Below, piece after piece: positions 42,901 through 52,085 of a stretch of DNA of 64,000 bases. Position numbers and translations under genes: made by a program. The first letter of the stretch is position 1; each line of letters starts with the position of its first letter. The stretch comes from Blakeslea trispora (Eukaryota; Mucoromycota; Mucoromycetes; Mucorales; Choanephoraceae), in NCBI GenBank assembly GCA_025331445.1, contig JAIWNE010000022.1, positions 1-64,000 on the forward strand, given 5' to 3'. The notes under the pieces were generated by a model, which was not told where the DNA came from, did not search any database, and saw only the letters and a program-made list of their open reading frames with translations.

Positions 42901-43822
42901 TCCATTTGTTAGTTTCGTTTTGAAAGGACTTCGCAAAAAGTTGCGCCTCTCTTTTTGTCGATTCCCAAATATCCTGAGCGGATGTTGTGCAATCTACCCC
43001 CAAAAGACCTTGATCGGTAAGGGATCGAATGACGTGCTCAGTCAAGCCAGTTCTAAATGCAGGGATCCTGTCAAGAAACGGACTGCCCTTCCAAAGGCCA
43101 GAGCCTTTCCTTTCCGCTGAAGGTTGAAAAGTAACAGCAAGGAGATCGTGGTCTGTCCAAGTAGGTGAAATGAACTGTTGTGAGAAAGCCTTAATGGAAT
43201 GGTGATGACGGGTGGAGCAGAAAAGAAAATCAATTCTAGTGCGTCTACCAGCGGAATGATAGGTCACTCGAGGCTCTTCCATGAAGCAGTCGCAATAATG
43301 AAGATCCAGCAGCTGAAGCCACTGGTTAGTAATGGTGGAGTGTTGAGAGACATCAAAGTTGAAATCTCCTAAAATAAAAGTAGGCAATCTATCGTCTCGT
43401 AGATCAGACATAAGGTCTTGATTATCAGAGACACGTTGATAGAAAGCCTTGCGGGAATGATTGGCTGGAGCATAGATGTTTAAAATAGACAAGATGGGTG
43501 TAGTTGGGTCTATATGTGAAAAAAGTTGAGCGTAAATAAAACGGCCCTCCGGTTCGGTGATAGAGGAATGTTCAGTGACTATTAAGGATTGTTGAAGGGA
43601 GACAATTCCACAGTGAGGGGTCCATATACTAGATGTTGTGTTAAAGAGCATGTCAAATTGTGCTCGTAGTGCAGGAGTTGTTGCATGAGTTTCTTGTAGG
43701 CATAAAATATCAATGTTTAGTGAGCGTAGGAAGCGTATAAAAAGTCTCAAACGTTGGAAATCGTTTGCTTTTGGTAATCCACGACAATTTAGTGTCGCAA
43801 TGTTAATGGTTGACTGGATCAT
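39986..43822 (-). CDS. LINE 2 ORF2: endonuclease-reverse transcriptase
   Basis: 1278 aa. The endonuclease occupies the first 240 residues (IATLNCRGL, LQETHATTP, GDFNFD, TWTDHDLL). RT motifs in order are KKGDLSQAKNYRPIQLVN, DQEKAYDRV, QRGLKQGDPISCILYNFALEP and the catalytic LSYADDMLVFL. A C-terminal Cys/His motif reads CLLCGDTEDIYHFFFRCP. No RNase H is seen. The frame is uninterrupted and key residues are consensus. Its ATG lies seven bases after the ORF1 stop, unlike the overlapping stop-start of LINE 1. Gene order and domain order are the same as LINE 1, but sequence identity is low by eye. Confidence 0.93.
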   Translation of the reverse strand: MIQSTINIATLNCRGLPKANDFQRLRLFIRFLRSLNIDILCLQETHATTPALRAQFDMLFNTTSSIWTPHCGIVSLQQSLIVTEHSSITEPEGRFIYAQLFSHIDPTTPILSILNIYAPANHSRKAFYQRVSDNQDLMSDLRDDRLPTFILGDFNFDVSQHSTITNQWLQLLDLHYCDCFMEEPRVTYHSAGRRTRIDFLFCSTRHHHSIKAFSQQFISPTWTDHDLLAVTFQPSAERKGSGLWKGSPFLDRIPAFRTGLTEHVIRSLTDQGLLGVDCTTSAQDIWESTKREAQLFAKSFQNETNKWRTKTLKKFQSKRNRILRDYKHTAILSSTLPQVEKMIASLQQEIAHYDSLQAGKFWRENGERSTRLFKSLATERRARCHIPSLFDPSQDQLVTSTDDKAKVMVDYYTDLYHPDPVEQDAVDLLLANMPRRVISPQQAGVLVKPYTMDDILEASHRSPRKSSPGSDGLPYEILGILLRIPELKSIILRVYNDALLFAKFPASWMISVMTLLPKKGDLSQAKNYRPIQLVNTDTKIFTRLLNRRILQVSSRLINPFQLGFLPRRFIAEHGLLTQMILENSRSYSEHAPNVVGMLLDQEKAYDRVNLEYLRQVLLHLGFPFAIIMSLYHLFRDNSIQIVLNGYLSPTMVRKQRGLKQGDPISCILYNFALEPLLRSLLQDDQYQGYSFVQEYDRQFDLPCIKFLSYADDMLVFLKDHNELLRLQRHLSTYCSASNAKINYNKVQALSLSGKNLDDYWLPVLQDLCITKVWNARDRDPIIYLGFPLLQSLLQRHTFVNNFLGSLQRLADSHSRRNLSVLGRATVANSLLLSTCWYVMRVIPLPLSTFVSIKSIVSKFITRNIFPKVSWKIITTPKSCGGLGILDPTTQQLALFYRWVDGLLFDRPSKTLIQQFLSVHISNCFGSTNVLMCLLFPKARRSLAGSPVSLYTLACRVVDAIPRKNYTYIPATLDVLLLPLCAIVSSTNDGYKLSPSIARSPVSGLYVFHPYGYYLTPISVSSQPAPNSRCIRKFHAAVASGKCILEPFFLQCLQSSSLSVHNPAYIPAITQSLQFSAFRRRLRLTFDTNALSNSSTSTSAFRHMIAATSSPSALIQLTCTRSAWNRFWRLSLSAVQRNVMFRLLHRLIPTRQLLHRLLPDTYLSAFCLLCGDTEDIYHFFFRCPRKFVFWDHLFREFLWPGTTIDSVYAALTTLDFRGIRSQSGCPLPPNVLLVIALSEVWKAHWAHILRDLPFCSVAAFRATKTVVQRQYDESVLADD

Positions 43823-43829
43823 TTTTAAA

Positions 43830-45167
43830 TTATAAACGTTGGGAAACGGGTTGCTGTTGACTACCCGCTTCGGAGAGCACTCTGTCAGTGTTACAGTTAG
43901 ATGCGTTATCAGTGTGTGTTAACTTAATTTTCTTAGCTTCATTTAGGCCCGATGCACTGTTGGCAACATGAGCTTCTATCATTACTTGATCAGTATCAGG
44001 CAGCTGGTCCAACTCCTGTGTGTTATCAGCATCGCGTAAGATTTCTTCGTCAAGAACCTCTTCTAGAGCAGAAGCGCCATCATTCTGGGTGTCGTCTGCT
44101 GTCATTTCCGATTCGATACGGTCCGAGAGGTCATGCAGAGCCTTCTCGCGTCTGTGCTCCTCTTCCAGTCGTAAGGCTTCCTTCTTCTTCTTCTGCTTGT
44201 CAATAGCAGCCGCCGCCTTTGCAGCGGCTTCCTTTTCAAATTGATTCTTAGATACTGCAACCCTTTTGTTCTGGGGCAGATTAGCACCTTGGCCACGGCG
44301 AGGACAATCTTTACTTAGGTGTCCAAGCTCATTACAGTTGTAGCACTGTTTGGATTTGCGAATATCAGGACAATCAGCACGACAGTGGTCCTCTTTCTGA
44401 CAATGGCGACAATATGGAGGCATTTCATCCCAAGAAAGTCGCAACATGCGTTGATCGTCGGCAAACCAATCAACTTCGCGACGTAGCGTTTCAGGCTGAG
44501 ACGGGTGAGGACAGTTGAGATCAAGAATAACGTACCCCTGACCAAAAAAGGTGCCTTCGTCGAAATCTAATCCAACATCCAAGACTGTGCCAAAATGGGC
44601 GAAGCGTTTCATCATCAAATCTCTTAGGGTTCTTGGAATCATGAAAGGCAATCGTTCGATTTTCACCCTAGCAATTTTAGCATCAGGGGGAAGGCTAGGG
44701 TAGCCACGGAGAAGGGTGCCATCGTTCATTAGCAAGCCTTCATCAGTAAGTCGTTTGTACTCGTCGGAGTTTTCATCCCACACTGTTTCTATGAAGCGAC
44801 GCTGTAAATAACGACGCTCGACGAGCAGTGAACCTAGAAAAGGATAGTGTTCCTCAGAGTTGAGGGAGGCAAAAAAACGTTTGACTGCCTTAAGATCAGT
44901 GATGCCAGTGATGCTGACTAAGGTACTGTTCTTTTCAATACCATGCAAGTAAGGACGGATGTTGTCGTGCAAGATCTCATCGCTTTGATCGGCGAAACGA
45001 GATGCTGCGGTTGAGGTACTAGGAAGGCTGGCCTGATTCAAACGAACCGGTTTGGCCGAGAGAGTTTGTCGTTGGGCTACTTGAGCCCAAGATTGCGTTT
45101 GGGGGCGACGTCCACCAGCTTTAGCAGACGCCGTAGGTATGGTCGAATTTTTAGTAGAGAAAACCAT
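43830..45167 (-). CDS. LINE 2 ORF1: zinc-knuckle nucleic-acid-binding protein
   Basis: 445 aa if started at the ATG at 45167 (MVFSTKNSTIPT), which parallels MVLSHKNN of LINE 1 ORF1. The open frame continues to an ATG at 45191, but those eight codons lie in the target-site duplication and foldback arm, so they are host sequence. It contains an RRM-like region (FAHFGTVLDVGLDFDEGTFFGQGYVILDL). Two CCHC knuckles follow (CRHCQKEDHCRADC, CYNCNELGHLSKDC), then a Lys/Glu/Ala-rich probable coiled coil and an acidic tail. Confidence 0.9.
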   Translation of the reverse strand: MVFSTKNSTIPTASAKAGGRRPQTQSWAQVAQRQTLSAKPVRLNQASLPSTSTAASRFADQSDEILHDNIRPYLHGIEKNSTLVSITGITDLKAVKRFFASLNSEEHYPFLGSLLVERRYLQRRFIETVWDENSDEYKRLTDEGLLMNDGTLLRGYPSLPPDAKIARVKIERLPFMIPRTLRDLMMKRFAHFGTVLDVGLDFDEGTFFGQGYVILDLNCPHPSQPETLRREVDWFADDQRMLRLSWDEMPPYCRHCQKEDHCRADCPDIRKSKQCYNCNELGHLSKDCPRRGQGANLPQNKRVAVSKNQFEKEAAAKAAAAIDKQKKKKEALRLEEEHRREKALHDLSDRIESEMTADDTQNDGASALEEVLDEEILRDADNTQELDQLPDTDQVMIEAHVANSASGLNEAKKIKLTHTDNASNCNTDRVLSEAGSQQQPVSQRL

Positions 45168-45168
45168 G

Positions 45169-45182
45169 CCTGCAGAATAGTT
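45169..45182. repeat. Target-site duplication, 5' side of LINE 2
   Basis: Exact 14-base copy of 39817-39830, abutting the CATGG start of the element. Confidence 0.8.
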
Positions 45183-45222
45183 GTCAATCACAGATAAATT
45201 TCAGGGTGAAACTTTTTGAATA

Positions 45223-45883
45223 CATTTCTATTAGAAATTCAAGTGTCTCAATTCTGTTAGACCTCTTTGAGGATTCGAAATTTCTGAGTAGTATTGCAAT
45301 GCACCCTACCTTTAAGGCTAACTTTGCAGGTCGAGAATCGCCTGTGCTAAGTTTTTGTAGAAACTTCAGTTAAAACTCTATGATCCTCATTCTTACCGCT
45401 TTCTTCATCTGAAATAATTCTTACCAGTAGAGATCAACGTAACAGGCTCTCTTGGCATTAGATCAAGCACTTTTTCGTTTACAAAATATACAGTGACATT
45501 TCTAAAAGTAAGAATTGCAAATTTTCATAAAAGGTTTGGGCTGTCAAGCACTTGGATGAGATTGCCTTGAAAATGGACATTGGCGATGAGCCAAACCCAT
45601 CTTACTTCGCGTGAGGGGGAGGGAATACCCTCTCCCTTAAACCCCTTCCCAGGCTGTTTCAAGCTTAATCTATGTAGATTCTTCTCCCACATGGCTTTAC
45701 TAAAATTTTTCTCAAATTTCAGTACTACATGTTTTGATTTGGAAATAACCTTCTCAAACTGCTAAAAGACGTCTCAAGAGATTGCCCACCGAATCTGGTT
45801 TGTTTTTGCCTTTGAACTTGCCCATGATAACAACTGCTACTACCACTACCATAGCAGAGACAGCATCATAAGCAAAAATAGGA
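45223..45883. other. Unassigned AT-rich DNA
   Basis: No intact gene; a 61-codon frame at 45580-45765 has no motif. Confidence 0.35.
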
Positions 45884-46354
45884 TTGTTGAGAAAAAGGGC
45901 AGCACCTTGTTCTTCTCCTTCGTGGTTGTCACTTCAACTAGACTATTTGTTGAAAGCTGTTTTTTTTGACATTAGGTTTGATCCTTTTGCAGTAAAAGTA
46001 AAAATGCCAAATGCCAAAACAACGCAGCTTATTGATGGCGAGGCTAAGCTTAGAAATATGATGAAGCTGATGGTTGATCGCCTGGTTGTTATGAAGATTC
46101 CTTCTCCTGTTGTGTGTGGCATGTTGGATAGCGGTACTACCATCAAGACATACAAGATGACTGTTGAAGGCAAAGGAAGATATGAATTAGTTCAGCTTGC
46201 TTGCTTCGGAGGGACTCGCTTCGTTGATGATTTGGTACGCCTTCCCAACACTATCAATCATCTCAATCAGCTCAAACACATCATCTGCAGTATGCAGCAA
46301 GTAATCAGATTCACGGTGCTTGAGATAGTTCTGCCAGGTCCTCATTCACTCTAA
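45884..46354 (+). pseudogene. Fragment of a PD-(D/E)XK-like family gene
   Basis: A probable acceptor (acattag at 45969-45975) is followed by FDPFAVKVKMPNAKTTQLIDGEAKLRNMMKL, then MKIPSPVVCGML, TTIKTYKMTVEGKGRYELVQLACF and VRLPNTINHLNQLKHI. Its layout parallels the C-terminal part of the 465-aa protein: the ExK strand (DGEAK versus IGEVK), a strand pair ending near VCGML/LAFQAKG, then a P-x-TI-x-x element. No upstream exons are found, so it is treated as a fragment. Homology between the two is inferred from pattern. Confidence 0.55.
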
Positions 46355-48222
46355 CATGCTCCTGTTGACTGGCTAAGGCCCTCTTTGAGTACCCTGCTTG
46401 TGTTTCCTTAGGCAAGAGACAAAAGCAATTTGCTTGATAGAATCTTTCTCTTTTTTTTCTTTATTTTTATTATAGCTTTTTTAGTATCTATACCTTATAT
46501 AAATTATTCTATATTCTCTTGTTGCATATATGATTTATAGCCCAAAGAATTGTTGCGGATTAAATGATATTGATTGCTGGCTTTCTCTAGATATACAATA
46601 AGCTATAAGAATATTCTTTGAGAAAGAGACAGAATATTTGGACTATACATGTACAACTTAATAGCTAAAATAACAGTATCAACACGACACAGCAAAGGGA
46701 AAAAATCATATATACAACAAAAGAATATGGAAAAATGGGAATTTAATCTTTTTATATCATCAAACAAAGAGCCAAGGTATGCATTGACACAGAGCGACTC
46801 TCAGGCTAGTCTACATAAATAACAAAGATAGCAATTGATACAACGATAACGTTGATCAGTAATATGAACAATCTACAAAAGAAAGATAAAATGTCTCCAA
46901 AATAATCTGTACCTCAAATGTTGAAGAAAAACTGCCCCTTTTGTGAAGATTCATCAGCCGCATTTTTTTTAAAACTCTATGTTTCAGTTATAAAAAAAAA
47001 GGATGCCAAAACAAGGTAGTACAAGTTGAACAGCAAGTTGGTACAACATGCCATCTTGGTTTCAATTTTAAGGACTGAAACCGAAGCCATTGTATTTTCA
47101 GACTTTGTGAGTAGACTGATTTAAGAAAGATTAGTATACTGTAACTACGCCAAGGTTTCGATCTTATTTAAATCATTTAGCCATATTCTTTCATGGTTGC
47201 TTTTCAGAAAAAAAAAGGTATTGTACAGCTTAATTCTGCAAAGCCTTTTGCTTATAAGCAGCACTGAAAAGGAAGCCAAGAAAGCAAAAAAAAAAAAAAG
47301 AGGATACTTTAGTGATACAAGGAAGAGGGCTGAGGTAAAAAGAGGTACAATATGAAATCTTGGACTGGCTTGAAGATTCAGGTTTATCTTGAATAATAGA
47401 AATCACATTATAGCGCTTACATAAGACTTTGATTGAGATAAAACTTCTCACGAATGCTTGTAATTTAAGCTTGGCATGATTGTTTCATCCTGTGCTATTC
47501 ATAGATTAATCAAAAAATGATACAGCTGCATTGGATTGATTTTCAAGGTCCTTTCGAATTTGTATCAAAAAAAAAAATATAGCCAATGCCTTTAACTGAG
47601 GTATAAGTTTCTTGAAAAAAATGCTTGCAAGGCAAATTCTACAAAGGCAAGATTTTCTTATTTGGGAAAGAGATCATTTGCAAGGTCCAATGACAAAGGC
47701 AATCGATTTATGCTATCGATAAACAAAAAAGAAAAAAAAATTGCACTAAAGAACAAGTCTTAAAATGCCAATAATTGCCTTAAAATTTTAACCATCTTTC
47801 TATCAGTAAAACTTTAGGAGACACTTTAAAGTTATAGAATTTTGATATATTTACTTGCCCTTTTTTCGAATTTATTGTTACACATGTAAATCAGATAATA
47901 AAAATGAGAAAGCACTCTTTTTATTTTCAGAAAGAAATAGAGTGGCTGCAACAATAACACTAATTCAAGACAGAATAGCTTCAAATTACTGCTATATTGA
48001 AATAATGACCTTTGTTCTTAGAATGATTGTCAAGTGAGCAAGAAAAATAAAACTACTTTTTAGAGTTGAAGCGCCCAAAGTCATTCACATGGTGTGCAAC
48101 CTAAAATAAATAAAAAAACTCAAATTTATAAGCAACATCAAGAGTTATAAAGCATAACTTTTTTTTATTTATTTATTTATTTCATTTTTCTTCTTTCTTT
48201 TTATCACATCTTCTCAATTGCA
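46355..48222. other. 1.9 kb AT-rich intergenic DNA
   Basis: A-rich and T-rich runs with no protein-like frames. The last 60 bases contain TTTATTTATTTATTT and a CT-rich leader for the methyltransferase gene. Confidence 0.5.
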
Positions 48223-49546
48223 ATGGGCAACAAGTTATCAGCAAATCGAAATGTTCAACACATTTACGCAATCAACAAACAGTTAAAGGAAGAATCATCC
48301 TATCAATCCGAAGAGTCTCAATCTCATGCCGAAACATTAGCACAAACGCTTACTTTCATCACTGACACATCACAGCAAGACGAGGAACGAATGAATACTG
48401 TAACTACTATTTAAAAGAGAGAAAAGTTTCGGTCAGGATGACTCAATATTTATGTAGCATCATTTCGCCTTAAAGGAAATGTTTGGATCGTATGTAATAC
48501 ATCATTTGTTGTTGTTTTTTGTTAGATTTATTTATGCATCTTTCTTTTTGGGAAACATAGAAACTTTTTAAAAACAATTGAAAACCACGTCGATTTTAAC
48601 TCGAGTTCAACAACAACACTTGACATTGGATGTGGTGCTGGTACCTGGTTAATGGTAAAAAAAAAATAAGAAGAAGGAGGGATGATAGGTCAAGCATTCA
48701 TGTGATTAACTCGGTTGCTAACGTAGGACATGGCAACTGAATTTCCAGCAGCAAAGTTTGTAGGCATTGACAAAGAAACCTTATTTCCTCAGATAATCCG
48801 ACCAGCCAATGTAGACTTTCATGAAGGTGATGTTAGAAACGGACTTCCCTTTGAAGACAATTATTTCGACTTTGTCCAGATCCGATTGTTCTTGTTGGCA
48901 TTTGATATGAATGAATGGGATAACTGCCTTAAAGAGGTTTATCGCGTATTAAAACCTGGTGGTTATATACAGTGGACAGAACCCAAATTAGTAGTAAGAA
49001 CAGTCTTTGATAGATCATGGAATCACAATTCAACTAAGACCCGGTTTTTAGGATAATGGTGATGAAATCGTAACTGAGTTTTCTACACGCGGTAAATAGA
49101 AAAAGAGTTTAACGATTTCAGGAAAAAGGATACAATGAATGTTGACATTTTTCTTAGTTCGTGACATGTTACTCAGTAAGAATCAAGATCCAAAAATTAT
49201 TGAACATCAGGCAGACATGTTGAAGCAACATGGATTTATACCAAAAGAGAAATCAACAAAGGCTATACCCTTGAGTAAGTTGGAATATAAGGAATGAAGA
49301 AATAAGGGACTCATTGTTGTACACACGCACACAACGGCTTATTTCCAAATAGGTAATCATCCTCTTTCAAAAGAATTCATGTTTATTATCAATATCAGTC
49401 TAGACTATTGCAAGCCGATCATTGTTCAAATGTATCAACATACATCGGATGAACAATTCTTAAGGTTCAAGAAGAGTATACTTGTACATCGGCAACGTAG
49501 TTCAGAAGCAACTTGGTCTTGCGTTGTTGCCCAAAAGCCCTTATAA
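48223..49546 (+). CDS. SAM-dependent methyltransferase, N-myristoylation-type start
   Basis: Seven exons (48223-48399, 48458-48489, 48561-48654, 48727-48993, 49052-49091, 49158-49274, 49353-49546), 306 aa. It is a class I Rossmann methyltransferase: motif I is LDIGCGAGTW (90-99), the acidic ribose-binding residue is in FVGIDKE, motif II/III region is FHEGDVRNGLPFEDNYFDFVQIR, and post-I is EVYRVLKPGGYIQWTEP. The N-terminus MGNKLSAN fits the N-myristoylation consensus (Gly2, Ser6), so a membrane-attached enzyme is likely. The HHFALKEMFGSNF segment, made by a 32-nt exon, matches a conserved block in mucoralean homologues I recall. The methyl acceptor is unknown. A shorter 63-codon reading of exon 1 alone runs into a stop in intron 1. 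Confidence 0.88.
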
Positions 49547-51253
49547 GACTCTTCTTTTCTCATTTCTTGCATATGCCTTTCAACTTTCCTTTTTGAAAAA
49601 AATTGTACATTCATCCATTCTTTATGCTTCTCTCTCTTTTTTTTTTTTTTGTTCATGAAACAGCTTAATAGTTAATTTACTCTTATAGACTCTAATAAAG
49701 GAACAAGTTAATCCGCCCTTTATTATCAATCTATGTGGTTCTAACAACACGAGAAATAGTAAGCTATAAAAAGAGAAATTCATTAGAATTGGTACAACTT
49801 CGGAATCAAGAAAAAAGAAATTGCTGTTTCTTTTTTTAGACTAATTTCGATAAAGTGCTTTCTATCTTTGCTGCTTTTTTTTTTTTCTATTACTATTGGA
49901 AGAGAAAAAGACAGCTTTGTAGCTCATCTTTTGTAATATTGCTAATTGCAACACAATTCATCAAATCGATAAAGTTCTGATTGTAATTCTCTCTTTAATC
50001 ATTTTGAATGTCAAATAAACTATCACTCCTTTTTCTTTTTGGTAATTGATTTGTGTCTTTAAAGAGGAAAGATAGCTGAATTACTCAATAGAATATTTTG
50101 CTCCATCTTCTGTTTTTGTTAAGCTTCAACAAACCCTTTCTTCATGAGCAGATGTCTTTCTTGCATGCTATGCGACTACTCTTTGTATTTCCTGAAGCGT
50201 TTGGAATCAAGCGAATGGCAATGCAAATTTGCTGATTTAGCATTGTTATGCCTCTTGTAGGTTCAAACCTTTTAAAGAACCAAATTTAAATCATCTCCAA
50301 CATGAATTATCAAGCTCATCTTTCAACCGTAAATGTTCTCTTGTGAGCCACAATCTTTAAAACGAATGAACATATGTGTATTGATAGAGTCTGGCTTAAA
50401 CCTTTTACTTAGCAATACGAATGCTGGATATACATTTAAGAATGACTCACAAAGCTGATATTGAAAACATAATCTATATGATGACCAGTTTCTTTACATT
50501 TAGTTATGTGTTGCCATCAGGTGAAGATTGCTCTTCGTGAGAAAAGAGAGCAGGGTATTTAAGAACAATACGGAAGAACAGTGCTCCAAGACTTCCTTTC
50601 TTTTTGATAAGCTATTTTAACTAAATTTTACTGTTAGAAAGAGACATGGCAAACAATCAAACTTGTATGGTTGATTGACACATCCTTCTGTTTACTTATT
50701 ATTCAAGAAGTATAGGAGAGGATTTCAAGATAACAAGACAAAAAATATTCTAAGCATAGCACTCGCTACGACATGTCTTTATTTATTGACACCAGGAGAA
50801 TACCAAAGCAAACCCTCTGACAAATATTCTTTGTTAGTGCTGTCAAACATTTAATTTGCTTATAGCTTTACTGATCTCGTATGCTTGGATTAGCTCGGAA
50901 AAAAAACGTTTGTCGAAAAAATATCACCGAAACTAATTGATACTTTTACGTCAATGGTCACTATTCATCTACGCTTTTCTTTTTTTTTTTAGAAACATTA
51001 GTTGAATCAAAGCACTTTTGTTCTTCATAATGACTACCTAGTCATGTTGTAGGTTAAAAAGATAGACAAGCAAAGCAAAATAAACTCTACAACAGACAAT
51101 CAAATGATCGAGACCATACACACTTTCTCTCTTTTTGATTTTTCAATACTATTCGACTACTTTTGTTGTTTTACCTTGGAAACATCCTTTATTTATTAGT
51201 AAGTAGTATTTACATTTAATTGGCTACCATCCTTCTTTCCATTTTCCTTCTTT
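49547..51253. other. 1.7 kb intergenic between convergent genes
   Basis: AT-rich 3' flanks of the methyltransferase (+) and RER1 (-). T and A runs are common; no gene or structured RNA recognised. Confidence 0.5.
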
Positions 51254-52085
51254 TTAAACTCTTCTGGTGTTACTATATCTCTTTTTGCCAAGGTCAAATG
51301 GAATATACTTGTATTTGATCATATGGCTAATCTGTCTACGCATAGTCAAGCCAAACAAGATAATAAAGTACATCAACAGAATAGGCCAGTACACGGGAAT
51401 ATCAAAGATTGAAAACATGGAGCAAAAGAGAGAGATAGTTGCAGCCCTTGTAACAGAATACCTATCATAAACTGTGAGCCATCTCTTGCTTTGTGCACTC
51501 TGTGAAAAATCCCCCTCTTACCAAAACTTGAATTCAGGAAGACGTCGGATGAATGGTTTAAATTCCTCATCATTCTTCATAGGAAGAGAAGGACCTTCTT
51601 CCATCTCGGTCTCTTGTAACTCCAATTCAATGGATGGGTCAAATTTAGGTGTCAAGAAAGCCAAAAAAAAATTCAACATATAAATCCCTATATTCTCTCT
51701 ATTTTGTCAGACGCGTTTCTTGGTTCCATTCTCTTCATTACTTTGTTTTCTTACCCAACGCATATCTATTAAAACAAACCCAATAAGTTCCTGAAAAATC
51801 TCTCGTTTCATAATTAAACTTACGCAACAATATACCATCCTTCAGCATAGATTACACGAGTCATAAACAATACCAATAGAACAACAGTGGCTACCCAACG
51901 TTGAGGTGTATAAGGTATTGTTTGGTCTAAAAGGTGTTGATAACGCTAAAGCGAACAGAATAAATAACTACGAAATAGTACTTGGCATCAGTACCACTTG
52001 TTTTACTTACTGACTTGAGCTGAGCCTGGTATTGCGAGAAAGTTGAAGATCCTTCTTCATGAGATTCAGCACCAAAGTCATTCAT
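51254..52085 (-). CDS. RER1: Rer1, Golgi-to-ER retrieval receptor
   Basis: Five exons (52085-52011, 51945-51824, 51765-51755, 51687-51522, 51461-51254), 193 aa; yeast Rer1 is 188. It is a four-helix membrane protein of the cis-Golgi that returns escaped ER membrane proteins in COPI vesicles. Signatures are the early [16 protein letters not shown], the block [29 protein letters not shown](F)W before the third helix, and a basic tail [22 protein letters not shown]. The YALG codons come from an 11-nt exon; without it the conserved block is lost. The frame is open across all junctions. Confidence 0.95.

Larger units (their letters stand above)
39831..45168 (-). mobile_element. Non-LTR retrotransposon (LINE 2), complete-looking
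   Basis: 5.34 kb element on the minus strand with ORF1 and ORF2 both open, flanked by exact 14-bp duplications. It begins CATGGTT, one base before the ORF1 ATG. The 3' UTR is about 155 bases and lacks a poly(A) tail; it contains a TAGTTTAGTC-like repeat near 39930-39960. All RT motifs visible in ORF2 are consensus, including KQGDP, so this is the better candidate for an active copy. Confidence 0.9.
39682..45222. mobile_element. Foldback/MITE-like element (189 bp) split by LINE 2
   Basis: Bases 39682-39723 are the exact reverse complement of 45181-45222 (42 bp). Inside, 39724-39744 is the exact reverse complement of 39797-39817 (21 bp). If LINE 2 and one copy of its 14-bp duplication are removed, the halves join into a 189-bp palindrome-like element. 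One arm is 63 bp; the other is the same plus an 11-base insert (CTGCAGAATAG). The loop is 52 bases (39745-39796). TA occurs at both ends. No coding capacity, so it would be non-autonomous. Confidence 0.8.

Noticed and set aside
45168..45191. ATG at 45191 as the start of LINE 2 ORF1
   Set aside because: These codons lie in the target-site duplication and foldback arm; the element edge and the LINE 1 comparison place the start at 45167.
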